A DNA stretch of 64,000 bases from Comamonas testosteroni ATCC 11996 (lineage in GTDB: Bacteria > Pseudomonadota > Gammaproteobacteria > Burkholderiales > Burkholderiaceae_C). Under the pieces are notes generated by a model that had not been told where the DNA came from, did not search any database, and saw nothing but the letters and a program-made list of their open reading frames with translations. The stretch is from the NCBI RefSeq assembly GCF_000241525.1, contig NZ_AHIL01000002.1, positions 62,001 to 126,000 of the forward strand. The letters run 5' to 3'. A program made the translations under genes and the position numbers. Within the stretch, counting starts at the first letter, position 1; every line of letters starts with the position of its first letter. Below, one piece after another: positions 8,298 through 17,807 of the stretch.

Positions 8298-9497
8298 CTA
8301 GACGGCCTGGTGGCTTGCGCCACTGTGACGGCACAGACTTGCAACTCGAGCCACGATGTCGTCAATCTGCGCTTCCTCACAGATCAGCGGCGGCAACAGC
8401 CGGATCGTGCGCTCACGGGTCACGGTAATCAGCAATCGCTGTTCGGCCAGCGCGCGGCCGACCAGCTCCTGGCAGTTCCGGTTCAACTCGATCCCAGCCA
8501 TCAGCCCCAGGCCTCGGATGGCCTGCACACCTGGGTGTCCTCCCAGAGCCAGCCGCAGCCCGGCCAGCAGGCGCTCGCCCAGCAGGGCTGCCCGCTGCGC
8601 AATGCCGTCTCTTTCCATGATGTCGAGCACGGCGCAGGCCACGCGGCAGGCCAGCGGATTACCACCGAAGGTTGAGCCGTGCTGGCCCGGGGAGAACAGA
8701 TCGGCGGCGGCGCCGCGCGCCAGGCAGGCGCCGATGGGAACACCGTTGCCCAGTGCTTTGGCGAGGGTCATCACATCGGGCGTGATACCGGCGTGCCGGT
8801 GCGCGAACCAGGCCCCCGTGCGGCCCAGGCCGGTCTGTATCTCGTCGAGCATCAGCAACCAGCCCTGGCTGTCGCAGAACTCGCGCAGAGCGCGCAGGTA
8901 GCCGGGACTGGCGACACGGATGCCGCCTTCGCCCTGTACCGGCTCGACCAGCACGGCGACGATACCTGGTGCTTCCCGGGCCGCTCGGCGCACGGCATCG
9001 ATGTCGTCATAGGGCACGCGCACAAAGCCGGGCATCTGCGGCTCGAAGCCCTGTTGCTTGGCCGCGTTGCCCGTGGCGGCGAGCGTCGCCAGCGTGCGGC
9101 CATGAAAAGCGTTCTCCATCACGAGAATTTGCGGCTCGGCCACCTGCTTGCGATGTCCGTGCAAGCGGGCGAGCTTGAGAGCCGTCTCATTGGCCTCGGC
9201 ACCCGAATTGCAGAAGAACACCTTTTCCATGCCGGCGAGCGCGCATAAGCGCTCGCCAAGCTGCTCTTGCCAGTCGATACGGAACACGTTGGAGGTGTGC
9301 AGCAAGGTCGCGGCTTGCTCGGCCATGACGGCGGCGAGCTCCGGATGGGCATGACCCAGGCTGGTGACAGCCACGCCGGCGATGGCGTCCAGGTATTCCA
9401 CCCCTTGATCATCCCAAAGGCGCGCACCGCGACCGCGCACAAAAGAAACAGGCTGGCGGGCATATGCCCTCATCAGATGGGAATCGGTTTGCGGCAT
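8298..9497 (-). CDS. argD: Acetylornithine/succinylornithine aminotransferase (class III, PLP)
   Basis: 399 residues, of the length and pattern of ArgD: NSGAEANETALKLAR for phosphate binding, ENAFHGRTLATLAAT, VLVEPVQGEGGIRVA, LMLDEIQTGLGRTG, and the PLP lysine in TLAKALGNGVPIGA. It converts N-acetylglutamate semialdehyde to N-acetylornithine in arginine synthesis, and members often also use succinylornithine or succinyl-diaminopimelate precursors. GGAG stands at good spacing before the ATG at 9497. No other arg genes are near, so it is a solitary gene. An AstC-like catabolic role is less likely because no ast genes are present. Confidence 0.9.
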   Translation of the reverse strand: MPQTDSHLMRAYARQPVSFVRGRGARLWDDQGVEYLDAIAGVAVTSLGHAHPELAAVMAEQAATLLHTSNVFRIDWQEQLGERLCALAGMEKVFFCNSGAEANETALKLARLHGHRKQVAEPQILVMENAFHGRTLATLAATGNAAKQQGFEPQMPGFVRVPYDDIDAVRRAAREAPGIVAVLVEPVQGEGGIRVASPGYLRALREFCDSQGWLLMLDEIQTGLGRTGAWFAHRHAGITPDVMTLAKALGNGVPIGACLARGAAADLFSPGQHGSTFGGNPLACRVACAVLDIMERDGIAQRAALLGERLLAGLRLALGGHPGVQAIRGLGLMAGIELNRNCQELVGRALAEQRLLITVTRERTIRLLPPLICEEAQIDDIVARVASLCRHSGASHQAV

Positions 9498-9715
9498 GCA
9501 ATGCTCCGGTGGGATGTAAAAGAAAACTGGCGGATATCAACCAGTTCAGGAGAACTCTGCAGCGGGTCGAGGCCCGGTGTCAGCGGCAAAAATCGTGCAT
9601 CGCGCCTGCCGGGCATGGCGCAGCACCCGCAGGACTTGGCGGCAGATTGGCCGGCTTGCTGCGGCCGCAACACGCAGCGCGGGCACAAGCCACCTGCGAT
9701 TGCGCCAATGCCATG

Positions 9716-10534
9716 TCAATCGGCAGCGGATTGCGGCGTATCCGGATCAGGGCGCGTTGGCCAGTAATAGCTATCGGGTAACGGACGCGCGCCAAAGATG
9801 GCCTGCCCCACGCGCACCACGGTAGCGCCCTCCTCGATGGCGATCTCGAAATCGCCGGACATCCCCATCGACAGAGCATCCAGCTCAATACCCACGGGTG
9901 CGCTTTGCCGCAACCGATCACGCAGCTCGCGCAGGAGGATGAAGCACCGGCGCACCCGTTCGGCTTCGGCGGAAAACAGCGCCAGCGTCATCAGACCACG
10001 CACGCGCAACGCGGAAAACACAGGCAGTTGCTGGATGAAGTCCGGAACAGCCTCGGGACTCAAGCCATACTTGCTGGCCTCGCCCGAGGTATTGACCTGC
10101 ACGAACACATCGAGCGACCGCCCTTGGGCCTGCAGATGCCTGTCCAGCGCCTCTGCCACGCGCAGGCTGTCCAAGGCCTGAAACTCGCTGGCAAAGCGTG
10201 CCACCAGCCTGGCCTTGTTGGTCTGCAGGTGGCCGATGACCGACCAGCGCAGATCGGCCAGGTCCTGCATGGACTCCCATTTCCCAAACGCTTCCTGTAC
10301 CTTGTTCTCACCCAACAGGCGGCAGCCCGCTGCATAGGCCAGACGCAGGCTGGCTTGCGGCTTGGTCTTGCTGACGGGCAGCAAGCGCACACTGGCTGGA
10401 TCACGCCCCACGCGCTGGCAGGCAGCTGCAATGCGCTCCTGAACGGTGGCGAGGTTGCGGCGGAAATCCTCTACCGTGCCGGCCTCAGGGTACAGGCCAT
10501 GTTGATCGTGACGGGTCGGGGTTTCTGAAGTCAT
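9716..10534 (-). CDS. yggS: YggS/PROSC family PLP-binding homeostasis protein
   Basis: 272 residues from the ATG at 10534; a GTG six bases earlier is in frame, but GAGGGG spacing favours the ATG. It is a single-domain PLP barrel with the cofactor lysine in LLPVSKTKP, then GENKVQEAFGKWE, WSVIGHLQTNKARL and FVQVNTSGEASKYG. The family has no known catalytic reaction; it binds PLP and keeps vitamin B6 and amino-acid pools balanced. It lies 10 bases behind benE with its Shine-Dalgarno overlapping the benE stop, so the two are translationally linked. In many proteobacteria yggS instead sits next to pilT or proC; the benE partner here is unusual. Confidence 0.93.
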   Translation of the reverse strand: MTSETPTRHDQHGLYPEAGTVEDFRRNLATVQERIAAACQRVGRDPASVRLLPVSKTKPQASLRLAYAAGCRLLGENKVQEAFGKWESMQDLADLRWSVIGHLQTNKARLVARFASEFQALDSLRVAEALDRHLQAQGRSLDVFVQVNTSGEASKYGLSPEAVPDFIQQLPVFSALRVRGLMTLALFSAEAERVRRCFILLRELRDRLRQSAPVGIELDALSMGMSGDFEIAIEEGATVVRVGQAIFGARPLPDSYYWPTRPDPDTPQSAAD

Positions 10535-10544
10535 GGGCACCCCC

Positions 10545-11774
10545 TCATCCTTTTTCCATGGCGGCTATCGCGCCCGGCTGTGCGCTCCACGGCATCCGGC
10601 CGTTGAGGACTGCATAGGCGAGCAGCCCTATGACCAGTCCCCAGAAGGCGCCGCCAATACCCAGCAGCGTGATGTTGGCGGCTGCCGCCAGGAAGGTGAT
10701 CAGCGCGGCCTCGCGCACCTTGGCATCCGCCAGGGCCGTGGCCAGGCTGGCGCCAATGGTTCCCAGCAGGGCCAGGCCCGCCAACGTGGTGATGAAGGTG
10801 TTGGGAAAGGCCATGAAGACCGCCGCCAGCGTCACCCCGAACACGCCGACCAGGATGTAGCACACGCCGGCAGCAACACCGGCAATCCAGCGCCTGGCTG
10901 GATCTTCATGCGCCTCCCGGCCCGTGGCGATTGCAGCCGTGATCGCGGCGATGTTGAACGCGTGCGAACCAAACGGAGCCATCAGCAGCGAGCCCAGACC
11001 CGTGATCGTGACGATGGGGTTGGCACTGGTCTTGAAGCCATCGTTGCGCAACACCAGCATGCCGGGCATGTACTGTCCGGTCAGCGTGATGAGAAACAGC
11101 GGCAGCGCGACGCTGAGCAAGGCATTGGGCGAGAACTCCGGCCTGGTGAACACGGGAGCAGCAAGCTGCAATTCCAGCCCGGACAGATCGACCCGATTCT
11201 GCGACAGCAAAAAGACCAGCCCCAGCACCAGGAGGCCGACGACGGCATAGCGTGCCGAAATCCGTTTGAGCACCACATAGGTCGCTATCAGCAGGCCCGC
11301 CAGCAGGGGATCGACGCTCATGCCGCCAAACGCCTTGATGCCGAATTGCAGCAGGATGCCCGCGAGCAGCCCGGCCGCAATACCGGCAGGGATCAGCCGG
11401 ATGACGCGTTCGAAATAGCCCGACAGTCCCAGCACCACGAAAGCCAGCGCCGAGACAAGGTAGGCCCCCACGGCTTCGGCGTAGGGCGTGGTCGCCAGGG
11501 CAGTCACAAGGAAGGCCGCTGCAGGCGTGGACCAGGCCGTGATGATGGGCTCGCGCGTCACCCAGCTCATCAGCAGACCTGTCACCCCTACGCCAATCGA
11601 AATCGACCATACCCAGGAGGCCGTCAGCTCCGGGCCGAGGCCCGCCACCTTGGCCGCCTGGAACACAAGAATGAAGGTGCCGCCGTAGTTGACGATGACC
11701 GAGATCAGGCCAGCCACGATGGGATGAAGGAGATCGCTCCAGCGCAGGGAGGTTGGCGAATGGATGGTTGGCAT
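10545..11774 (-). CDS. benE: BenE family transporter
   Basis: 409 residues from the ATG at 11774; the frame is open well upstream, but that part overlaps the divergent regulator gene. About eleven to twelve membrane helices of the BenE family (VIVNYGGTFILVFQAAKVAGL, SWVTREPIITAWSTPAAAFLV, NAFNIAAIT-like stretch). The founding member is an inner-membrane benzoate/proton symporter. No benzoate catabolic gene is near; instead it is coupled to yggS and divergent from a MocR-type PLP-sensing regulator. I infer that the substrate may be a B6 vitamer or a related aromatic acid rather than benzoate. Confidence 0.88.
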   Translation of the reverse strand: MPTIHSPTSLRWSDLLHPIVAGLISVIVNYGGTFILVFQAAKVAGLGPELTASWVWSISIGVGVTGLLMSWVTREPIITAWSTPAAAFLVTALATTPYAEAVGAYLVSALAFVVLGLSGYFERVIRLIPAGIAAGLLAGILLQFGIKAFGGMSVDPLLAGLLIATYVVLKRISARYAVVGLLVLGLVFLLSQNRVDLSGLELQLAAPVFTRPEFSPNALLSVALPLFLITLTGQYMPGMLVLRNDGFKTSANPIVTITGLGSLLMAPFGSHAFNIAAITAAIATGREAHEDPARRWIAGVAAGVCYILVGVFGVTLAAVFMAFPNTFITTLAGLALLGTIGASLATALADAKVREAALITFLAAAANITLLGIGGAFWGLVIGLLAYAVLNGRMPWSAQPGAIAAMEKG

Positions 11775-11817
11775 GTCTTGCAGTAGCTCTTGAAAATTGA
11801 TCGGCCCTGGGGGCATT

Positions 11818-11849
11818 CGATTTATAGAATCGGAATGGACTGATATTCC
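11818..11849. promoter_or_regulatory. Two inverted repeats between benE and the MocR-type gene
   Basis: CGATT-TATAG-AATCG (11818-11832) runs into GGAAT-N8-ATTCC (11832-11849). Both are perfect 5-bp arms inside the 105-base divergent intergenic region. They are candidate binding sites for the regulator; a GC-rich genome makes these AT-bearing palindromes stand out, but no binding consensus is known to me for this protein. Confidence 0.4.
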
Positions 11850-11879
11850 CTGCCACTTTCTTGAAGGCATACAGACCAA

Positions 11880-13361
11880 TTGTTCAAGCACGCCCAACTC
11901 GAATCCGTCAAGGCCTGGATCGGCGACCCCGCTCATGGCGCCTTGCCGCTGCATGTCCGCATCCAGCGAGCCCTGCGGCAGCTGATACTCGATGGCTTGC
12001 TGGACGTGGGCCGACGCCTGCCGGCATCGCGTCCTCTGGCCCAATCGTTGGGCGTCTCGCGCGATACGGTGGAAGCCGCCTATGGCCAGTTGCATGCCGA
12101 AGGCTTCATCGAACGGCACACGGGCAGTGGCAGCTTTGTGTCCGAGCAGGTGCAGCGCCTTCCGGGGCGCGGCCTGATGCACAGCCCTGCGGTGCGCGTT
12201 CCAGCCCTGCGCTTGAGCCAGCGCGGCGCAGCCATGTTCGCGGGCGGTGGCCTGCGTGATTTCCTGGCGCCACGCGCTTTCGCGCCCGGTGTGCCTGAGA
12301 CACGCAACTTCCCGATTCAGACCTGGGAGCGCTTGCAACGGCAGGTACTCAAGGAGCACGGCACCCGGGCTCTGCTGCACAGTCCGCCGCAGGGCATCGA
12401 GGCTTTGCGCCAAGCGATTGCCGCCTATGTCAACCTGGAGCGCGGCGCACGCGCCACGCCCGAACGCGTGCTGGTGCTGACCAGTTCGCAACAGGCTCTG
12501 ACTCTCTGCGCCAACGTGCTGCTGGACGCCGGCGAACGCATCTTCATCGAAGACCCGGTGTATCACGGCGCACGCAAAGCCTTCGATGCGGCGGGACTGG
12601 AATGTGTGCCCGTGCCGATGGACGGCGACGGCATGAAGGTGGATTTATTGCAAACACTGCCCTCTGCCAGGGCAGTGTTTCTGACTCCCTCCCATCAGTT
12701 CCCGACGGGCACCACACTGGCCCTGGATCGCCGGCTGGCCGCCATAGCCTGGGCGCAGCAGGAGCAGGCGTGGATCATCGAAGATGACTACGACAGCGAA
12801 TTTCACTACGCCGGCAAGCCCACGGCCTGCGTGCAGGGGCTGGATCAGCACGAGCGCACGATCTATGTCGGCACCTTCACCAAGTCGATGTTCCCTGGGC
12901 TACGCATAGGCTATATGGTGCTGCCGACTTCGCTGGTTGCCCCCATGACGGTGGCGCGGACCTTGCTCGATGGACACAGCGCACCGATTGCGCAATTGAC
13001 GCTGGCGCGGTTCATCGAAGGCGGGCACCTGGGAGCGCATGTGCGTATCATGCGCGCCGTCTATGCCGAGCGGCGTGACGTGCTGGCGCGGCTGGTGCGC
13101 GAGCATCTGGGGGATTTTCTGGAGCCGCGGGTGCCTGCAGGCGGCATGCAGATGCCGTGTACCTTGATTCGCGACATTTCCGAGCTTTCCGCAGTGGACT
13201 GCGCTCGCAGAGCAGGCATCGACCTGCTCGGGTTGACGCAGTTGCATGCATCGAGCCCGCAGCAGGCTGGATTCCTCATGGGATTTGCTGCACATACACC
13301 GCATGAGCTGGAAGTCGCCGCGAGGAAGCTGGCGCAGGTACTGCAGGCGCTACGCCGCTGA
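11880..13361 (+). CDS. MocR/PdxR-type regulator (GntR HTH fused to class I aminotransferase fold)
   Basis: 493 residues from a TTG at 11880; a stop codon lies 18 bases upstream in frame and no ATG is available before the HTH. Residues 20-90 are a GntR winged helix (LPASRPLAQSLGVSRDTVEAAYGQLHAEGFI). Residues 130-493 are an aminotransferase fold with PLP lysine in GTFTKSMFPGLRIGY and the DDYDSEFHY segment. Such proteins sense PLP or PLP-amino acid adducts and mostly control vitamin B6, taurine or GABA genes. It is divergent from benE-yggS, and yggS encodes a PLP-balance protein, which supports a B6-linked regulon. A PdxR-like activator of pdxST seems unlikely, as no such genes are here. Confidence 0.9.
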   Translation: MFKHAQLESVKAWIGDPAHGALPLHVRIQRALRQLILDGLLDVGRRLPASRPLAQSLGVSRDTVEAAYGQLHAEGFIERHTGSGSFVSEQVQRLPGRGLMHSPAVRVPALRLSQRGAAMFAGGGLRDFLAPRAFAPGVPETRNFPIQTWERLQRQVLKEHGTRALLHSPPQGIEALRQAIAAYVNLERGARATPERVLVLTSSQQALTLCANVLLDAGERIFIEDPVYHGARKAFDAAGLECVPVPMDGDGMKVDLLQTLPSARAVFLTPSHQFPTGTTLALDRRLAAIAWAQQEQAWIIEDDYDSEFHYAGKPTACVQGLDQHERTIYVGTFTKSMFPGLRIGYMVLPTSLVAPMTVARTLLDGHSAPIAQLTLARFIEGGHLGAHVRIMRAVYAERRDVLARLVREHLGDFLEPRVPAGGMQMPCTLIRDISELSAVDCARRAGIDLLGLTQLHASSPQQAGFLMGFAAHTPHELEVAARKLAQVLQALRR

Positions 13362-13385
13362 CAGCGAGCAGCGAGCGGCCAGGCC

Positions 13386-14582
13386 TCAGCCTGCCAGCTC
13401 CTGCAGCGCTGCCAGCAGCTGGCTCACATCCGCCTCAGTGTGCAGCGCCGACAGTGCGATACGCAATCGAGCCGTGCCCACGGGCACGGTGGGAGGGCGA
13501 ATCGCCGGCACCCACAGGCCATGGCGGCGCAGCCCTTCCATAAGGCCGAGCGCAGCGTCGTTGCCGCCCACTACCAGCGCCTGCACGGCGGTGTCCGATG
13601 GCAAAAGCCTCCATCCCTTGCCCTGCAACAAGGGCTGCAGACCCGCGCGCAGCTGGGCGATACGGGCCTGCAACTGCAGGCGCAGGGCGCTTTGCTGCTC
13701 TATCAGTTGCACACTGGTTTGCAATGCACGCGCCAGCATCGCAGGGGCAGCCGTCGCAAAGGTGTAGCTGCGCGTTTTCTGCAGCAGCCACTCGATCAGC
13801 AGTTCATGCCCTGCCACAAAGGCGCCCGAGACGCCGGCCGCCTTGCTCAGCGTAGCCATGTACAGCACGCGTGGCGAAGCCTTGGCCCCCGTCAGCCCTG
13901 CGGCTGCCAGGCTGCCCCGGCCTTGCGGACCGAGCACGCCGAAGCCGTGGGCATCGTCGAGCAGCAGCAGGGCGTCGTAGCGCTCGCACAGGGCCAGCAG
14001 CCCATCAATATCAGCCACATTGCCGTCCATGCTGAAGACGGCGTCGCTCACCACCAGCTTACGCTGCACCGGGCAAGCAGCCAGCAGCTGCTCCAAGGCG
14101 ACCAGGTCGCCATGCCCGAAACGGTGGATCTGTGCGCGCGACAGGCGGCAGCCATCGATCAGGCTGGCGTGGTTCAGAGCGTCCGAAAAAATGGCGTCGT
14201 CCGCGCCCACCAGCGCCGGGATGATGCTGGCGTTGGTGGCAAACCCGGCATAGAAGTAAAGCGCACGGGGCAGTTGCACAAAGCGGGCCAGCTCTTCCTC
14301 GAGCGCGGCATTGGCCGTGCTGTGGCCGTTGACCATGGGAGAGCCACCCGAGCCCACGCCAAAGTCTTGCGCACCGGCGCAGGCCGCCTCAATCATGGCC
14401 GGGTGCTGGGCCAGCCCCAGATAGTCGTTGCTGCAGAACTGCAGCATGGGCTGCCCGTCAACCAGAATACGCGCACCTTGCAAGGGCGCCACGGTACGGC
14501 GGGTACGGCGCAGTGCGGCGGCGTCCAGGGCAGCCAGCTGCTGTGGAATATCCTGCAGCCAGAAATTGGAAGATGCGGTCAT
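13386..14582 (-). CDS. bioF: 8-amino-7-oxononanoate synthase
   Basis: 398 residues. It condenses pimeloyl-ACP/CoA with L-alanine in biotin synthesis. PLP lysine in MATLSKAAGVSGAFV; FCSNDYLGLAQHP, GSGGSPMVNGHS and LLLLDDAHGFGVLG are family marks. Two ATGs compete, at 14588 and 14582. AAGGA sits 6 bases ahead of 14582 but directly touches 14588, so 14582 is chosen; it forms an ATGA overlap with the bioD stop. It is the last gene of the bioBADF string and converges on the MocR-type gene with only 24 bases between. Confidence 0.95.
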   Translation of the reverse strand: MTASSNFWLQDIPQQLAALDAAALRRTRRTVAPLQGARILVDGQPMLQFCSNDYLGLAQHPAMIEAACAGAQDFGVGSGGSPMVNGHSTANAALEEELARFVQLPRALYFYAGFATNASIIPALVGADDAIFSDALNHASLIDGCRLSRAQIHRFGHGDLVALEQLLAACPVQRKLVVSDAVFSMDGNVADIDGLLALCERYDALLLLDDAHGFGVLGPQGRGSLAAAGLTGAKASPRVLYMATLSKAAGVSGAFVAGHELLIEWLLQKTRSYTFATAAPAMLARALQTSVQLIEQQSALRLQLQARIAQLRAGLQPLLQGKGWRLLPSDTAVQALVVGGNDAALGLMEGLRRHGLWVPAIRPPTVPVGTARLRIALSALHTEADVSQLLAALQELAG

Positions 14583-15262
14583 TGCCATTCCTTGGGCAAA
14601 GAGAAACTGGTCAGGCGAGGATCGGGATTGGCCTGCCAGGGAATATCGGCCAGCAGCGGCGCGCCAAGCCGTCCCAGCTGGTTGCGCAGCCAGTCCATGT
14701 TTTCCTCGGGCACCAGCATCTGCGGCTCCACACGGCTGGCCACCCAGCCCGCCAGCGGCAAGCCGGCGGCGCGAATCGCCTCGGCGGTCAGCACCGCATG
14801 ATTCAGGCAACCGAGCTTGAGGCCCACCACCAGCACCACTGGCAGCTGCAGCGCCACGGCCAGATCGGCAATACACAGAGTCTCGGACAACGGCACGCGC
14901 CAGCCGCCCGCGCCTTCGACCACCACGACATCGGCCTGCGCCGCCAATTGCCGGTAGGCGTCCAGAATCGGGGCCAGCGTCACCTCCACGCCCGCGCGCC
15001 GGGCCGCGATATGCGGCGACATGGGGTCGGGCAGCAACACGGGGTTGTCCAGCGCTGCCGGCACGGCCAGCGTGGAGGCCGCGCGCAAGGCCACCGTGTC
15101 TTCGTTGACCCAGCCGCCCTGCCCGTCGGGATCGGCGCCTGCGGCCACGGCTTTCATGCCCACCACGCGCGGATGATGGGCTGCCAGTGCGTGCAGCAGC
15201 GCACAGCTGGCCAGGGTCTTGCCCACACCGGTATCGGTGCCCGTGACGAAACAGCCGATCAT
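14579..15262 (-). CDS. bioD: Dethiobiotin synthetase
   Basis: 227 residues. ATP-dependent ring closure of 7,8-diaminopelargonate to dethiobiotin. The P-loop is at the N-terminus (MIGCFVTGTDTGVGKT), followed by GMKAVAAGA, VVVEGAGGWRVPL and LKLGCLNHAVLT. ATGA overlaps join it to bioA upstream and bioF downstream, so the three are translationally coupled. Confidence 0.96.
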   Translation of the reverse strand: MIGCFVTGTDTGVGKTLASCALLHALAAHHPRVVGMKAVAAGADPDGQGGWVNEDTVALRAASTLAVPAALDNPVLLPDPMSPHIAARRAGVEVTLAPILDAYRQLAAQADVVVVEGAGGWRVPLSETLCIADLAVALQLPVVLVVGLKLGCLNHAVLTAEAIRAAGLPLAGWVASRVEPQMLVPEENMDWLRNQLGRLGAPLLADIPWQANPDPRLTSFSLPKEWQ

Positions 15263-16602
15263 GCTTTTCCCTTCTTCGCGGCAAGCTCCGCTTCCTGCTG
15301 CAAGGTGGTGTTCAGCGCGGCCAGCGCGGCCTGACCCAGGTGGGTGATATCGGCATCGTCCAGCACATAGGGCGGCATGCAGTACAGCGTGCGTCCTATG
15401 GGGCGCAGCAGCAGACCCAGGTCCAGCGCCGCCTCGTGGTAGCGCTGTGCAAAGTCCGGCAAGGAGGTATCGATGTCCCAGGCCCAGATCATTCCCTGCT
15501 GGCGCGCGTTGCTGACGCGGGGGTGAGCATTCAGCCCGGCGAATGCCGCACTGATTTTTTCGGCCAGCTGCCGGTTGACGACCAGTTGGTCCAGCTGCTC
15601 GAACAGCTCCAGCGTGGCCACGGCAGCGCGGCAGGCCAGCGGGTTTCCGGTATAGGAGTGCGAGTGCAGAAAGCCGCGCGCGGCATCGTCGTCATAAAAA
15701 GCGGCATAGACCTTATCGGTCGTCAGCACGGCAGACAAGGGCAGCGTGCCGCCCGTCAAGCCTTTGGACAGGCAGATGAAGTCCGGCCTGATACCGGCCT
15801 GCTGATGGGCAAACAGGCTGCCGGTACGGCCAAAGCCCACGGCGATCTCGTCCACCACCAGATGCACGGAATAGCGATCGCACAGCGCCCGGGCCAGGCG
15901 CAGGTATTCGGCGTCATGCATGGCCATGCCGGCTGCGCACTGCACCAACGGCTCCAGAATCAGGGCAGCAGTCTCCTGGTGATGCGCTTGCAACCAGGCC
16001 TCCAGGCCCTTGGCTGCGCGGCGCGCCACATCGGCAGCGGTTTCGCCAGGTCGGGCCTGACGGGCATCGGGGCTGGGCACGGTGGCAGACAGACGCACCA
16101 GAGGGCCGTAGGCATCGCGAAACAGCGCAATATCTGTGACCGACAGCGCGCCTACTGTCTCGCCGTGATAGCCACCGGCCAGACCCACGAAGCGGTGCTT
16201 GGCCGGATGCCCCTGGTTGCGCCAGTAATGGGCGCTCATCTTCAGTGCGATCTCGGTGGCCGAAGCGCCGTCGCTGCCGTAGAACGCATGGCCCAGGCCC
16301 GTCAGACCGGCCAGGCGCTCGGACAGCTCGACCACGGGAGCGTGGGTGAAACCGGCCAGCATTACATGATCGAGCTTTTGCAACTGCTCGGTCAGCGCCG
16401 CCCGAATATGAGGATGCGAGTGACCGAACAGATTGACCCACCAGGAACTGATGCCGTCCAGATAGCGGCGGCCATCGATATCCACCAGCCAGGGACCGAC
16501 GGCATGGTCGATGGCAATCGGCGGTGCGGCTTCGTGCCGCTTCATCTGTGTGCAGGGATGCCAGACATGGCGCACGCTGCGGCCGGCAAGGCTGTGGTCC
16601 AT
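15259..16602 (-). CDS. bioA: Adenosylmethionine-8-amino-7-oxononanoate aminotransferase
   Basis: 447 residues from the ATG at 16602 (AGGAG eight bases ahead); the frame is open further upstream but overlaps the 131-base gap to bioB. Class III aminotransferase that uses SAM as amino donor: VWHPCTQMK start, GISSWWVNLFGHSHP, GSDGASATEIALKMS, GGYHGETVGALSVTD, VDEIAVGFGRTG, PLP lysine in ICLSKGLTGGTLPLS. The SSWW motif separates BioA from other class III enzymes. Overlaps bioD by 4 bases. Confidence 0.96.
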   Translation of the reverse strand: MDHSLAGRSVRHVWHPCTQMKRHEAAPPIAIDHAVGPWLVDIDGRRYLDGISSWWVNLFGHSHPHIRAALTEQLQKLDHVMLAGFTHAPVVELSERLAGLTGLGHAFYGSDGASATEIALKMSAHYWRNQGHPAKHRFVGLAGGYHGETVGALSVTDIALFRDAYGPLVRLSATVPSPDARQARPGETAADVARRAAKGLEAWLQAHHQETAALILEPLVQCAAGMAMHDAEYLRLARALCDRYSVHLVVDEIAVGFGRTGSLFAHQQAGIRPDFICLSKGLTGGTLPLSAVLTTDKVYAAFYDDDAARGFLHSHSYTGNPLACRAAVATLELFEQLDQLVVNRQLAEKISAAFAGLNAHPRVSNARQQGMIWAWDIDTSLPDFAQRYHEAALDLGLLLRPIGRTLYCMPPYVLDDADITHLGQAALAALNTTLQQEAELAAKKGKA

Positions 16603-16733
16603 CAAAAACTCCTGAGGCGAATCACCGGCCTTGTCAAAACGCAGGCGCAGCGCGGCCTGGCCTGTACCGGAGGCAGGGCCATGCAATTTGCAACGAGAAA
16701 ACCCCGGTGCGATGACCGAGGGAGATTCAGGGA

Positions 16734-17807
16734 TCAGCTTGCGGCCGATGTCCCCAGGCCCTTGAGGCCCAGCTTGCGCATCAAGGTGATATCGGCCTGC
16801 ACATCGGGATTGCCGGTCACCAGCAGCTTGTCGCCGTAGAAGATGGAATTGGCCCCGGCCATGAAGCACAGGGTCTGCACGGCCTCGCCCAATTGCTGGC
16901 GGCCCGCCGACAGGCGCACGCGGGCCTTGGGCATGGTGATGCGCGCCACGGCGATCACACGGACAAAGTCCAGCGGGTCCACCGGCTCGCTGTCGGCCAG
17001 CGGCGTACCGGGCACGGGCACCAGGCTGTTGATGGGCACGGACTCGGGGTAGGGCTGCATGTTCGCCAGCTGGGCAATCAAGCCGGCACGGTGGACCTCG
17101 GTCTCGCCCATGCCGATGATGCCGCCGCAGCACACGCTGATACCTGCATCGCGCACCGCAGCCAGCGTGTCCAGCCTGTCCTGGTACTGGCGCGTGCTGA
17201 CCACATCCTTGTAGTACTCGGGCGCGGTATCGAGATTGTGGTTGTAGTAGTCGAGCCCCGCATCGCGCAGCGATGCCGCCTGGTGCGGCTGCAGCATGCC
17301 CAGCGTGGCACAGGTCTGCATGCCCAGGCCCTTCACGGCGCCAATCAGCTCGTTCATCTTCTCGATGTCACGGTCCTTGGGCGCGCGCCAGGCAGCTCCC
17401 ATGCAAAAGCGGGTGGCTCCGGCATCCTGGGCCGCCTTGGCAGCGCGGGTGACCTCCTCCACGCTCATCAGCTTCTCGGCCTTCACTCCCGTATCGAACT
17501 CGGCCGACTGCGGGCAGTAGCCGCAGTTCTCGGGGCAGCCGCCGGTCTTGACTGACAGCAGGGTCGCCAGCTCGATCTCGCCCGCCGGCCAGTGCTCGCG
17601 ATGCACGCTCTGGGCGCGGTGCAACAAGTCCAGAAAAGGCAGGTCCAGCAAGGACTGTACTGCCTCCACGGGCCAGCGCTGCACTTCGGGGGCCGCGACG
17701 GGCTTGGCCGGCGCATGCCAGTGCATGGTCTGGCTGCCGCAGGCGGCGGCTTGCTGTGCGTCGGCGGCGCGCACTGGGTTGTCTTGCTCGGGCACGGAAT
17801 AGGACAT
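16734..17807 (-). CDS. bioB: Biotin synthase (radical SAM)
   Basis: 357 residues. Radical-SAM cysteines lie in [13 protein letters not shown] near residue 80, with [24 protein letters not shown] and [11 protein letters not shown] later. It inserts sulphur into dethiobiotin. First gene of the bioBADF string; AGGAGAGAC precedes the ATG. The C-terminal ALIGN-like tail is complete. The N-terminal 40 residues, rich in Ala, Gln and Pro, are longer than in E. coli BioB. Order BADF without bioC or bioH implies that pimeloyl synthesis is encoded elsewhere. Confidence 0.96.
   Translation of the reverse strand: MSYSVPEQDNPVRAADAQQAAACGSQTMHWHAPAKPVAAPEVQRWPVEAVQSLLDLPFLDLLHRAQSVHREHWPAGEIELATLLSVKTGGCPENCGYCPQSAEFDTGVKAEKLMSVEEVTRAAKAAQDAGATRFCMGAAWRAPKDRDIEKMNELIGAVKGLGMQTCATLGMLQPHQAASLRDAGLDYYNHNLDTAPEYYKDVVSTRQYQDRLDTLAAVRDAGISVCCGGIIGMGETEVHRAGLIAQLANMQPYPESVPINSLVPVPGTPLADSEPVDPLDFVRVIAVARITMPKARVRLSAGRQQLGEAVQTLCFMAGANSIFYGDKLLVTGNPDVQADITLMRKLGLKGLGTSAAS

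Noticed and set aside
13386-15284. Possible bioD-bioF fusion reading frame
   Set aside because: The long frame reads bioD in the wrong frame before entering bioF. The separate bioD and bioF frames with ATGA overlap carry all motifs.
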